Below are positions 43,325-50,985 of a stretch of DNA of 64,000 nucleotides, one piece after another (within the stretch, counting starts at the first letter, position 1; every line of letters starts with the position of its first letter). The DNA is from Rhodococcus sp. 1168 (GTDB taxonomy: Bacteria; Actinomycetota; Actinomycetes; Mycobacteriales; Mycobacteriaceae). Made by a program: the position numbers and the translations under genes. The DNA is taken from contig NZ_MKKY01000091.1 of the NCBI RefSeq assembly GCF_002091955.1, forward strand, positions 253,001-317,000. The letters are read 5' to 3'. The notes under the pieces were generated by a model that was not told the DNA's origin, did no database searches, and worked only from the letters and a program-made list of their open reading frames with translations.

Positions 43325-43851
43325 CCAGTAGCGGCTACGTGCAGACGATGCGCGAAGACCTCGGACTGACCGGTGACGAATTCGCCGGCCAGCTCGGGGT
43401 CAACCCCCGCACACTTCGATCGTGGGAGTCGGGGCGCGATTCGGTACCGGACCGGATTCAAGCCGAGATCGCCGAGATGCTCGCCGAGCGAGACCATCAG
43501 GTAGATGCCCTCACGGCAGACCTGGCAGCGGCAGGGTCGCCGGCTGTGGTTCCGGTGTGGCGTAGCGATGCCGAGATGCACGCCGCACGCCCCAGCTTGT
43601 ATCCCCATCCGGCGCGGTGGTGGCGGCATGTCGTCGCACGCACTACAGGACAAGTCGATGGCGTGATCGTCGAGACTCACACCATCGTGGACTTGCCGGA
43701 TTGGGAGCTGCTGGAGGTGTACCGCTTCGGTCCAGACCGTGCGGTCCGTGCAGGCTGGGAGGTCGTGGACATGGAAGCGCGGCACAGGGTTGTCGTAGCC
43801 GAGGCTGAGCGTCGGGGGCTACTCCCTTTCCCTTTCGACTTCGACCTGTGA
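43321..43851 (+). CDS. Aca2/DUF1870-like helix-turn-helix regulator
   Basis: The 176-residue protein has an N-terminal HTH (residues 6-55: LGLTGDEFAGQLGVNPRTL then RSWESGRDSVPDRIQAEIAEML). The WESGR-x-x-VPD stretch closely parallels the DUF1870-type HTH of Aca2, the autorepressor of anti-CRISPR operons. The C-terminal 100 residues (HPARWWRHVVARTT..., WELLEVYRFGPDRAVRAGWEV) may be a dimerisation or sensing domain and are longer than in Aca2. It overlaps the 63-residue gene by 4 bp and probably represses their shared promoter. Alternatives are a HigA-like antitoxin or a minor prophage regulator. Confidence 0.7.
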   Translation: MTSSGYVQTMREDLGLTGDEFAGQLGVNPRTLRSWESGRDSVPDRIQAEIAEMLAERDHQVDALTADLAAAGSPAVVPVWRSDAEMHAARPSLYPHPARWWRHVVARTTGQVDGVIVETHTIVDLPDWELLEVYRFGPDRAVRAGWEVVDMEARHRVVVAEAERRGLLPFPFDFDL

Positions 43852-43863
43852 AGCGCTTTTTGT

Positions 43864-43878
43864 AGGGCTTCAGTGGGT
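43864..43878. repeat. 15-bp direct repeat, right copy flanking the embedded cassette
   Basis: AGGGCTTCAGTGGGT, identical to 42955-42969. It starts 12 bp after the stop codon of the HTH gene, next to a short T-rich stem (GAAGC...GCTTC) that may end its transcript. Confidence 0.75.
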
Positions 43879-43977
43879 CGATACGGCTAGGGGTATGTGG
43901 GAGAACCAAGCTCCCGTCGTGTTATGTGCGGGGTTGTGCCGCGAATCGGGGAGCCTGTCGAAGCACTCCCCGACGCA

Positions 43978-45858
43978 TCACGGCCTCGCCGGGGCTGCCT
44001 GCGCGAGCCTCAAATAGCCGAGACGCGAAAGGTGAATCCCATCGGTGTGCAAGTCGGACCGAAGATTCGTGATCGCCGCAGGATCACGGACAGCGGTATC
44101 GAAGTCCATCACTCCTGACACACCCATCGGCACCGACCGAATCCAGGCGTTGTACTGCTGCCTCAGGTTCTCCTTCTGCTCGATCACCAGATCGCCCGCA
44201 GCGTGCGCGACTGCCAGAGCAGGGACTGGGATCGTGTACGGACCTGCACCAGTAGGTGCTCCCGATGTGATGACGATGTCCTGATTCGACACCACCTCCC
44301 CGACCGCGTGAGCATTGACGAGAGCGGGCACCGTCGACACGTAGGGGCCGAACCCCGAAGCGCCGCTGGACGTGGTCACGACTTCGCGGGTGGCACCACT
44401 GCCGATGATGACCTGCGTTCCGTTCGGGATCGGCGAAGACGACGAGATCGACGTTGCCCCAGCGGATGCAGCTGCCGCGATGGCCCCGTTGGTGACATTC
44501 GGCCCGACAGCGATAGTCGTACCGGATGGGATTGACACTGACGACGAGATCGACGTTACGCCAGCGGATGCAGCTGCCGCGAGTGCCCCGATGATCGGGT
44601 TGAGGCGAGGCGGGACCAGCCCAAGATAAACCTTGCTGATCCCCTTCGCCTGCAAGTTCGCCAGAATCGCAGCCATGTTCGACTGAACCGAAGCGAGCGA
44701 TACTAGCCCGAGAGAGTCGTTCGTGCCGAGCAGGATGCACGCATAGTCAGGCTTGATCGCGTCCAGGTCGAAGCGGTTGTACTTCGCGCCATTGCCGCCT
44801 GTGGCATTGATCCACGCTTCCGTGCGGTCACCGGAGCATCCACCGTTCAGTGCGACGATCCCCGCGCCGAGGGAATGCTGTGAAGGCCAGTTGTACTGAT
44901 TCGGATTGCCCAGAACATTGTCGCCGCCGAGACCTTCGGTCAGTGAATCCCCAATGTAGAACCCGACCTTGTTTTCTCCGTTGTCGATGTACTCGTAGTC
45001 GATGATGACATCGAAAAGCCCGACCTTCGACTGTGATGGATTCGGCGCGACCGTGCCACCGGACCCGGCATTGAAGCCGAGGTATGAACCCATGTTGGTG
45101 CGCTGAATCACGATGGACGCCGACGCGAATGTTTGAATCGACAGGAGCCAGTTCTGCGCTGCTGGGATCTGCATTGCGGGGTCTGTGATCCATGGGGAGG
45201 TGTAGTACGTGAATGTCGAGCCGGGGATCGGTGCTGCTCCTGCGCCGGGGTTGGGTATCGGGTTGAGTGGCGCGGAGGTGAAGTTGCCCGTCCCCTCACT
45301 GGTGCCGAATGCGTGCGGGCCGATCCACGCGCCGCGGAACTCTTGGCCGTCTGCTCCTGCCGAGAGGTTCTTGATGTTGAAGTTCGAGATCCGCAAGCGC
45401 CATCGGGTAGTCCCGACTGGGAGCCGGACTGGGTAGCGCGGGTTGATGCTGCCGGTGGAGAATGTTCCGTTGCTGCCGCCTGTGCCGAATGCGATTGCGC
45501 CGAGCCGGGACCTGCGGGGCGCGTACCGGGTGTCGGCGGTCCCCTGACTTAGCCCGCCTGCCGCCACTGTCCAGAGACCCTGCTCGGTCGCATCGAATGC
45601 GGGCCGGGACGTTCCCGATGTGGTGCGCTTGCCGGTGGTGCCGGTCGGGAGCAGCACCGGGGCGTCCTTCACGTAGGCAGTCGAGGGCTGCCAGAGCGGT
45701 GCATAATTCGCGTCGAGTGCCGCTTTGGACAGGCGTCCGTCGATCGCCTCGTGCGCGCCCTGGACGCCCGTCTCGATCCGTGTCAAATCTTCGGCCATCA
45801 CCGGCGTGAGGGGGGCACCCTGACTTCGGTTACGCCAAGTTTTCGGGTTGAAAGCCAT
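43978..45858 (-). CDS. Tail protein with SGNH/GDSL esterase domain
   Basis: The 626-residue protein has an N-terminal virion-attachment region (MAFNPKTWRNRSQGAPLTPVM, residues 1-120) and a beta-rich middle. The SGNH hydrolase has the nucleophile Ser in YIGDSLTEG near residue 305, block III LLGTNDS near 379 and the catalytic Asp/His in HTDGIHLSRLG near 604. Between blocks III and V, about residues 400-570, lies an inserted Ala/Ser-rich stretch with two kinds of repeats. Such enzymes de-esterify surface glycans or lipids. It lies, unusually, between the major tail gene and the tail chaperones. Confidence 0.85.
   Translation of the reverse strand: MAFNPKTWRNRSQGAPLTPVMAEDLTRIETGVQGAHEAIDGRLSKAALDANYAPLWQPSTAYVKDAPVLLPTGTTGKRTTSGTSRPAFDATEQGLWTVAAGGLSQGTADTRYAPRRSRLGAIAFGTGGSNGTFSTGSINPRYPVRLPVGTTRWRLRISNFNIKNLSAGADGQEFRGAWIGPHAFGTSEGTGNFTSAPLNPIPNPGAGAAPIPGSTFTYYTSPWITDPAMQIPAAQNWLLSIQTFASASIVIQRTNMGSYLGFNAGSGGTVAPNPSQSKVGLFDVIIDYEYIDNGENKVGFYIGDSLTEGLGGDNVLGNPNQYNWPSQHSLGAGIVALNGGCSGDRTEAWINATGGNGAKYNRFDLDAIKPDYACILLGTNDSLGLVSLASVQSNMAAILANLQAKGISKVYLGLVPPRLNPIIGALAAAASAGVTSISSSVSIPSGTTIAVGPNVTNGAIAAAASAGATSISSSSPIPNGTQVIIGSGATREVVTTSSGASGFGPYVSTVPALVNAHAVGEVVSNQDIVITSGAPTGAGPYTIPVPALAVAHAAGDLVIEQKENLRQQYNAWIRSVPMGVSGVMDFDTAVRDPAAITNLRSDLHTDGIHLSRLGYLRLAQAAPARP
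44438..44584 (-). repeat. 102-bp tandem repeat inside the esterase tail gene
   Basis: GACGACGAGATCGACGTT followed by an almost identical stretch starts at 44438 and again at 44540. In protein terms, a 34-residue unit (GAxAAAASAGxTSISSS...IPxGTxxxxG) occurs twice in the insert that splits the SGNH domain. Confidence 0.75.
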
Positions 45859-45947
45859 CAGTGATTCCCATCTCGTCAGTAAAAGCCTTGCGCTTGCCGG
45901 TACCCCTCACGCCCCCCTGGCGCTGCGCATCATCCAGGGAGCGTGCC

Positions 45948-45978
45948 ACTGCCCGGCACAAAATCAGTGCCGGGCAGT
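45948..45978 (-). terminator. Hairpin directly after the major tail protein gene
   Basis: ACTGCCCGGCAC pairs perfectly with GTGCCGGGCAGT (12 bp, 7-nt loop), 8 bp past the major tail stop on the minus strand. There is no U-run. It could partly terminate or stabilise the mRNA of the highly expressed tail-tube gene. Confidence 0.6.
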
Positions 45979-45985
45979 AGGGGAC

Positions 45986-46585
45986 CTAGGGGCCCGTGAC
46001 CGCCAAAGCGGCATCGTTACGGAGCTCGACGACGTTCTCGCCCTTCGAGCCGATCGAGGACTCGTAGGTCTTGATCGTGATCTGGTACTTCGTCAGATCC
46101 GTGTGGACATCAGTCACCTCGGCAATCTCGGTGACCTGCCCCTTCTGGATCACGTACCGCTTCGTCTTCTCGCCGTCGATCGAATCGACGACCCACGAGC
46201 GAATCGGCAGCGGATTCGACGTGTGGTAAATCGTCCGCGACAAACCGTCTGCATCGGGCGCATCCGTCACAACATTGTCGGCACCATTGATCGTGTCGAG
46301 CACAGCCGCGTTGTCATCCTCGAGCAAAGTGATGACAACAGACTCGTCGAACTCGGTCTGCACCGTACGGAACGTCTTCCCACCGAAAGCCTTGATGTCA
46401 GTCGTCGTTCGGGAACGGTTGATAGCGATACCGTTCTCGCCGACCGCACCGTGATCGTTCGCCAAGAACTCCGCACCGAGAACCTCGAGTGCGGTAGCCG
46501 GCAAAACCGTTCCGACCGGAGCGGCATGCAGGACGCCGCCGTCGATCGGAGGAGTAGCCACGTACGAGTTATTTACATTGACCAT
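45986..46585 (-). CDS. Major tail (tube) protein
   Basis: A 199-residue beta-rich protein (MVNVNNSYVATPPIDGGVLHAAPVGTVLP...) that follows the tail-terminator gene and is followed by a strong hairpin, the standard setting of the tube protein in siphophages. The ITIKTYESSIGSKG and FRTVQTEFDESVVITLLEDD segments fit a tube fold. AAGGGGC precedes ATG 46585; the open frame to 46849 is antisense-like. It would polymerise around the tape measure. Confidence 0.8.
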   Translation of the reverse strand: MVNVNNSYVATPPIDGGVLHAAPVGTVLPATALEVLGAEFLANDHGAVGENGIAINRSRTTTDIKAFGGKTFRTVQTEFDESVVITLLEDDNAAVLDTINGADNVVTDAPDADGLSRTIYHTSNPLPIRSWVVDSIDGEKTKRYVIQKGQVTEIAEVTDVHTDLTKYQITIKTYESSIGSKGENVVELRNDAALAVTGP

Positions 46586-46650
46586 GAGAGTGAGCCCCTT
46601 CCAGGCATCGTGTGCACCGGGCCGCGAAAGAGGGATGAAAGGAAAAAGAG

Positions 46651-47043
46651 TCAGCCGATCTTGATCAGCAGCTCGCCTTGAAACTGAAACCGAGCCTGAT
46701 TCGACTCGTCCGGATGATCCACGGGGCCGAACGTTAGACGCCAATGACGAATGAATGACCCGTCGAACCACCGGCCCCTGATCGAAGGCAAAGAGTCGAC
46801 AACATGATTCGCCAATTCCTCCGCCTCGATATCCGAACTGGCCCAGCATTCGAAAAGCAGAACTGCCTGATCGGTCACCGGATTCGAACGTGTACCGCCG
46901 ATCCGGGAAATCCGGACCAGTTTCTTCGGTCGAGGATTCGGCACCCTGGTAGCGACCTTGACGCCAGGCGGTACGAGCGTCATCGTGGCCGCGTACGCAA
47001 CCGCCAGCGCCGAGCGCGGTTTGACCTCAGCCACTTCCGCCAC
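46651..47043 (-). CDS. Tail terminator / tail completion-like protein
   Basis: A 130-residue protein (VAEVKPRSALAVAYAATMTLVPPGVKVATRV...) just upstream of the major tail gene, with FECWASSDIEAEELANHVVDSLPS in the middle, the pattern of tail-terminator (gpU-like) proteins. GTG 47043 overlaps the preceding gene by 17 bp; an earlier ATG at 47076 is possible. It should cap the tail tube and join it to the connector. Confidence 0.65.
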   Translation of the reverse strand: MAEVAEVKPRSALAVAYAATMTLVPPGVKVATRVPNPRPKKLVRISRIGGTRSNPVTDQAVLLFECWASSDIEAEELANHVVDSLPSIRGRWFDGSFIRHWRLTFGPVDHPDESNQARFQFQGELLIKIG

Positions 47044-47287
47044 CCATCGCGCGAACAAGAGTGTTGTCACGCGCATTCTTCGCGCGCGCCGAGAACGTCG
47101 CCGGATACACGATCGCTCGCCAACGCCCCGACGGATTGCGGGCACCCTGCCGTGAGGACCACTCGAAGCCATCCCCTGCCCGCGACGCGATCTGCGCCGC
47201 AGTACTATCGACCAACGATCGAACCTGCGGCGAATGCCGAAGCTCGTAGAACGCGTTAGGTTTCGGGACAAACTTCGCCTTCGCCAT
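47027..47287 (-). CDS. HK97 gp10-like neck protein
   Basis: An 86-residue basic protein (MAKAKFVPKPNAFYELRHSPQVRSLVDSTAAQIASRAG...) with the HK97-gp10-like helical start and an Ala/Arg-rich C-terminal part. ATG 47287 is the plausible start, overlapping the upstream gene by 32 bp. Order between head-closure and tail-terminator genes supports the call. Confidence 0.65.
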   Translation of the reverse strand: MAKAKFVPKPNAFYELRHSPQVRSLVDSTAAQIASRAGDGFEWSSRQGARNPSGRWRAIVYPATFSARAKNARDNTLVRAMGGGSG

Positions 47288-47465
47288 CATCCGCCTCCTC
47301 CACGAACTCGGCGACGATCCAGAATTCCGCATTGAAAGCCGCGAGAAGCCGCTTCTGCGCCGGATCATCGAACACCAGCAGCACGCCGGTTTTGTCCTCC
47401 GTGCGGAAGATTGTCGTGTCATAGACGGTCTGACCGGCCGCGTGACGAACCAGTAGCTTCTTCAT
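47256..47465 (-). CDS. Small connector-region protein
   Basis: A 69-residue protein (MKKLLVRHAAGQTVYDTTIFRTEDKTGVLLVF...) starting at ATG 47465, which overlaps the upstream stop by 4 bp. Its acidic C-terminus (EEADDGEGEVCPET) overlaps the next gene. Function unknown; its place suggests a neck or head-tail joining accessory. Confidence 0.6.
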   Translation of the reverse strand: MKKLLVRHAAGQTVYDTTIFRTEDKTGVLLVFDDPAQKRLLAAFNAEFWIVAEFVEEADDGEGEVCPET

Positions 47466-47824
47466 CCATCCACCTTCCGCAGCTTGACCTGCAAGAGGCC
47501 CGGAACCCACCAAGGGTTGTGATCCCAATCCCCCGGCGTGCCCTGAATCTCGAACCAGGCATGACCGGGCAATTCGATGTGATCCCGCGCTGTAATCCCG
47601 AGAGAGGACGGAGGGAATACCGTCGCGTCCGAAATCACCCGCTCGACATGACCATTCGCCGACTCCTCGGTCCCGCCGAGATGCCACGCGAACACGAGAA
47701 CATCACCGGCACCGGCGTGCGCCGCATCCCAATCCGTGACCATGTTCCCGCCGCGATCGACAGTCTGCGAATCCTCGTAACGTGCGAGCCTGATGGGCAT
47801 CATGCAAGGAAAATCGGCGCCCAT
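47462..47824 (-). CDS. Head-closure / head-tail adaptor-like protein
   Basis: A 120-residue beta-rich protein (MGADFPCMMPIRLARYEDSQTVDRGGNMVTDW..., ITARDHIELPGHAWFEIQG). It follows the Gp6-like connector, the usual place of the head-closure (Gp16/stopper) protein. Starts and stops overlap neighbours by 1-4 bp. Confidence 0.65.
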   Translation of the reverse strand: MGADFPCMMPIRLARYEDSQTVDRGGNMVTDWDAAHAGAGDVLVFAWHLGGTEESANGHVERVISDATVFPPSSLGITARDHIELPGHAWFEIQGTPGDWDHNPWWVPGLLQVKLRKVDG

Positions 47825-48186
47825 CAGTACATCGCCACATTCACGACACCACGCCGATAGCGACGAAGAACGAGCTTGTCGCCCTTCGTCAGCCAGGCGC
47901 CGCCCGCAGTGGAATCAGACGAATAGTTCTGCGTCCGCTGAAACGGCCCCGCCGACATCTGCGTCGATTCCAGCCCCAACTGCTCCTCGTCGACACCCAT
48001 CGCGCGGGCCACGATCCGGGCGACCCTACGAGTCACCGGTCCCGGAATCGGCACATCGAATTCGCGGTAGCAATACCCCTCCACGAGATCGGATGCCTCT
48101 TCCAGGAGCCCCGGCAGCAATGCTTCGTCATCGGAACTCAGCGTGCCCGTGAACTTCTCGACATCAGCCTTCGTCGCCAGAATCAT
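47824..48186 (-). CDS. Head-tail connector protein (Gp6/Gp15-like)
   Basis: A 120-residue protein with an N-terminal helical bundle (MILATKADVEKFTGTLSSDD, LLEEASDLVEGYCYREFD, VTRRVARIVARAMG) and a C-terminal extension, the pattern of phage Gp6/Gp15/Gp19-type adaptors that ring the portal. It overlaps the 77-residue gene before it by 23 bp. Confidence 0.75.
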   Translation of the reverse strand: MILATKADVEKFTGTLSSDDEALLPGLLEEASDLVEGYCYREFDVPIPGPVTRRVARIVARAMGVDEEQLGLESTQMSAGPFQRTQNYSSDSTAGGAWLTKGDKLVLRRYRRGVVNVAMY

Positions 48187-48397
48187 CGGCAGCCGCCTTC
48201 GTCGAGCGCGTAGCGCGCTTCTTGGGAGCGGAATCCCCCGACACCGGTGCAGACTCCACCTTCACCGGCCCGCCGCCGGTGTGCTCGGGAGCAACATCCA
48301 CACCCTGAGGCACATCGTCACCGGCCGCGAGCTTGACGACATCGGCACCCGATCGGACGTAGATCACGCCCTCGAAATCTTCACGAATCTTCGCCAT
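48164..48397 (-). CDS. Small Lys/Ala-rich phage protein between capsid and connector genes
   Basis: A 77-residue protein with a short folded N-terminus (MAKIREDFEGVIYVRSGADVVKLAAGDDVPQG) and a disordered charged tail (APKKRATRSTKAAADDSGDE). Proteins like this after the capsid gene are common in actinophages; role unknown. It starts 70 bp after the capsid stop. Confidence 0.65.
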   Translation of the reverse strand: MAKIREDFEGVIYVRSGADVVKLAAGDDVPQGVDVAPEHTGGGPVKVESAPVSGDSAPKKRATRSTKAAADDSGDEG

Positions 48398-48467
48398 GAC
48401 CGCACCTCCTCTTCTCGACCCACCGGTGCGCCGCAGTCACGAGACGCACCGGTGCGAAAGTGTCGGA

Positions 48468-49508
48468 TCAGAGAACAGTCGCGACGAGCGACAGGTTCGA
48501 GTTCGCCAGGACCGGCAACGAAATCGCAGCCGAATGGACCCACACCGCGATCGGATCGCGAGTCTTCCAGGTACCGACAACGATTCCTGGCTGATCACCG
48601 GCCTCGATGCCATAGTCCGACTCGGACGCTTCCAAGGTCTGGCCCCAGAAAGTACCGCCGAGGTCAGTGCCTTCGGCGTCGAACGGATCGACCGGCGCCG
48701 GCAACATGAACACCTTGTTGTCGCTGAGCACCTTCGACGCGCCCGCAGCACCGACCTTGACCTGACGGTCGTACGCGACAATCGCGGGCAGGCCATGCGC
48801 GAGGAGGACATCCTGCACAGCGGCCTGCGAGACCAACGACGGAGTGCCCGCGGTAGTGGCAGCGAGTGAACGGAACTCGGCAGTACGAGACAAGGCAGCG
48901 AACACCTTCGTCGACACGACCATCGCCCCGGGCTGCTCACCGTTCGCAGCGACATACACATCACGCCACAAGGTGATGTCATCGAGAGGCTTCGCTGTAG
49001 CCGAAGACGACCACAACACCGCCGCGGTCACCGTATTGCCCGCATCACGCGACCACGTACCGGTCTGCATGAAACCGTTCTCGTTGATATTGAGCGCCGC
49101 AGTCTCGAGCGCCCTACCGCGCTCGAGTTCGACACGATCGATGACCGCACCGACCACGCGAGTCGTGGCGCGCTCGATCGAGGTCAGCACCTGCTCGTCG
49201 GAATCGGCACCGCGAGCGCGGAGCTGATCGTATTCCGAAACCCGGTACTTCAAGCCCACCGGAGGGAGCTCGATCGTGACGCGCTTACCGCCAGGCAGCG
49301 AGCCGATCGGAGTCTCGGCGTCATACGAGCGGTACTCGGCGACAGGCTGGAGACCGGTCGCGCCGACCGAGAATCGAGCCACGATGTCAGCGACATCACG
49401 GTTCGGGAGCCACCGCGCCAGCGTGCCCTTGTTGCGCTCGTAATCCTCCAGCGCAGCACGGGCATAGCCGGTCAGTTCGGCGGGGGTAACAACGTCAGTC
49501 CACAACAT
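48468..49508 (-). CDS. Major capsid protein (phage capsid E family)
   Basis: A 346-residue protein starting MLWTDVVTPAELTGYARAAL with the capsid E/GpE-type motifs PIGSLPGGKRVTIELPPVGLKY (N-arm and beta hairpin), SERAA-type helix ADSDEQVLTSIERATTR and C-terminal GVVTWKTRDPIAVWVHSAAISLPV (A-domain strands). It follows the decoration gene by 13 bp. The HK97 fold is expected. Confidence 0.88.
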   Translation of the reverse strand: MLWTDVVTPAELTGYARAALEDYERNKGTLARWLPNRDVADIVARFSVGATGLQPVAEYRSYDAETPIGSLPGGKRVTIELPPVGLKYRVSEYDQLRARGADSDEQVLTSIERATTRVVGAVIDRVELERGRALETAALNINENGFMQTGTWSRDAGNTVTAAVLWSSSATAKPLDDITLWRDVYVAANGEQPGAMVVSTKVFAALSRTAEFRSLAATTAGTPSLVSQAAVQDVLLAHGLPAIVAYDRQVKVGAAGASKVLSDNKVFMLPAPVDPFDAEGTDLGGTFWGQTLEASESDYGIEAGDQPGIVVGTWKTRDPIAVWVHSAAISLPVLANSNLSLVATVL

Positions 49509-49521
49509 GTGCGAACCCCTT

Positions 49522-49893
49522 TCAGACGAAGACGAACTGGCCGGACGACGTCGCGGTAGCGAGGACGGTCGACGGCAGCTTGGACAGGATCACTCGACCG
49601 TGGTCGAGCAGCGGCGCAACAGCATTGCCGGCACCGGCAACCACTGGAACGTCGACGAGGAGGAACCCGGCGAGCACTTCAGTGCCGCCCGTTCCGCCGG
49701 AGTTGTAGGGAACAGCGAGACCGGACACGATCGCGACGGGCTCGCCCGACTTGATGCGACCATCCGAGATCTTCGCTGCGGCAGCAGTGACGTTGACCGT
49801 CACCGTGCGTGCGTTGCCTGTTCCGTGTGAGCTTCCGAGCCAGGACTGATCTCCTGCGCCGAAAGTTTCGGACCGTGGCGCGAGCTGCGTCAT
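49522..49893 (-). CDS. Capsid decoration protein-like
   Basis: A 123-residue, Gly/Val-rich beta protein (TVTVNVTAAAAKISDGRIKSGEPVAIVSGLAVPY...) between scaffold and major capsid, the usual position of the gpD/SHP-type head decoration protein. Few charged residues and no cysteines. ATG 49893 has a purine-rich RBS. It would sit on the outside of capsid three-fold sites. Confidence 0.75.
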   Translation of the reverse strand: MTQLAPRSETFGAGDQSWLGSSHGTGNARTVTVNVTAAAAKISDGRIKSGEPVAIVSGLAVPYNSGGTGGTEVLAGFLLVDVPVVAGAGNAVAPLLDHGRVILSKLPSTVLATATSSGQFVFV

Positions 49894-49941
49894 GGTTGTC
49901 TCCTTCCGAGACGATTCGCGCAGGAGCTGGATGCCCTGCGG

Positions 49942-50634
49942 CTATTTGGACTTGGCGCCGTGCTTCGCTTGGTAGCGCTCACGGCCTGCGGACAGCGAGG
50001 TCTCACGACCTTGCGATGGGGAACCCTGCTGTGGGTTCGGGCGCGGCCCCTTCGGGCCGGCCCCGAGCGATGGGTCGGCCTCGGTGGCCGCCTTGATCGC
50101 CGCTGCGACTTTCGAACCGAACTCCGCGTCGGACGGGTCCAAGTCGGCAAGGCTCGCTATGAACGAGCGGGAATCGAGCAGACGTGAGCCGTCGACGTCC
50201 TTGCCTGCCTTGCGAAGTACTGCGAGCTCGACCTTCGTCTCCCGGGCCTCGCGCTGAGCGGCCGTCAATTCGCCCGCCAGCTTCTCCGGGTCAGGCGCTT
50301 GACCTTCCCCGGCGCCGTCGAACTGCTTCTTGAACGCGCGGTATTTCTCCGCATCGTCGAAGTTGTCTTTCGACCGGGTCTCCCACTTGCGGGAGTTTTC
50401 GAGCTTGGTTTTCACCTCCGTAGGTGTCAGCCCCTCGAATGTCGAACTCCACTCGGCGGCCGGATCAGGGTTGTTGCCGCCCTGATCGTTCGGTTCGTTG
50501 CCGCCATCTCCCCCGCCTCCTGGGTGCCCTTCCGGGTCGCGCCTGGGGTGCATCCGTAGCGGACGCATACTCGCGCGAGCGAAAGGATCGATGAGAGTTG
50601 GAGCGATGACAGTGCGAGGATCTCGAGTGTTCAT
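49942..50634 (-). CDS. Scaffolding protein
   Basis: A 230-residue protein with a disordered Gly/Asn-rich N-terminal region (GGGGDGGNEPNDQGGNNPD). Long helical segments rich in Glu/Lys/Ala follow (EKLAGELTAAQREARETKVE, LAVLRKAGKD), with a basic C-terminus (GRERYQAKHGAKSK). Composition, size and location before decoration and capsid genes are typical of a capsid scaffold. It lies downstream of an intrinsic terminator. Confidence 0.8.
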   Translation of the reverse strand: MNTRDPRTVIAPTLIDPFARASMRPLRMHPRRDPEGHPGGGGDGGNEPNDQGGNNPDPAAEWSSTFEGLTPTEVKTKLENSRKWETRSKDNFDDAEKYRAFKKQFDGAGEGQAPDPEKLAGELTAAQREARETKVELAVLRKAGKDVDGSRLLDSRSFIASLADLDPSDAEFGSKVAAAIKAATEADPSLGAGPKGPRPNPQQGSPSQGRETSLSAGRERYQAKHGAKSK

Positions 50635-50705
50635 TTGCTGCCTCCCGTGCGGGATAAGTCGACGCCGTGCGGCATCGGAAAATTGAGAGCCGATATATCG
50701 GCATG

Positions 50706-50736
50706 AAAAAAGCGCCTACCCGTAGCGGGTGGCGCT
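50706..50736 (-). terminator. Intrinsic terminator between the MuF/75-residue genes and the scaffold gene
   Basis: On the minus strand a GC-rich stem (AGCGCCACCCG with CGGGT-A-GGCGCT, 11 bp, one bulge, 3-nt loop) is followed by TTTTTT. This is a textbook rho-independent site placed inside the head operon, 72 bp before the scaffold start. Confidence 0.8.
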
Positions 50737-50757
50737 TCTCGGAATGGAAAAGTACGG

Positions 50758-50985
50758 TCAGGTCAGTCGCCGAGCGACGATGGCAGCCATCTCGTTCGCA
50801 TCGGCCATCACGTCATCCGGAACATCGAATTCGCCAGCATCGCCGACCTCCCGGGGCGTGACACCGCGCGCCTGAACCGAATCGGCCAACACCGCGCCGA
50901 GACCGTCCACGACGAGCACGCCGGGGAACACCTCCGCGGCATCGAACCCGGAATCGAGACGGTGAGTGACTCGAACCATCATCAA
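50758..50985 (-). CDS. Small phage protein of unknown function
   Basis: A 75-residue acidic protein (MMMVRVTHRLDSGFDAAEVFPGVLVVDGLGAVLADSVQARGV...) between the MuF gene, which it overlaps by 4 bp, and the terminator. It has mixed alpha/beta character. Its coupling to the MuF gene makes an immunity or capsid-accessory role conceivable, without evidence. Confidence 0.6.
   Translation of the reverse strand: MMMVRVTHRLDSGFDAAEVFPGVLVVDGLGAVLADSVQARGVTPREVGDAGEFDVPDDVMADANEMAAIVARRLT

Noticed and set aside
43321-43851. The HTH protein as the main lytic-lysogenic repressor of the prophage
   Set aside because: It lies inside the tail operon far from the early promoter region, and its HTH resembles Aca/DUF1870 more than CI-type repressors; the true repressor is probably past 64000.
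44084-44740. 218-residue alternative frame inside the esterase tail gene
   Set aside because: Arg/His-rich shadow of the repeat insert; the real frame keeps the SGNH motifs.
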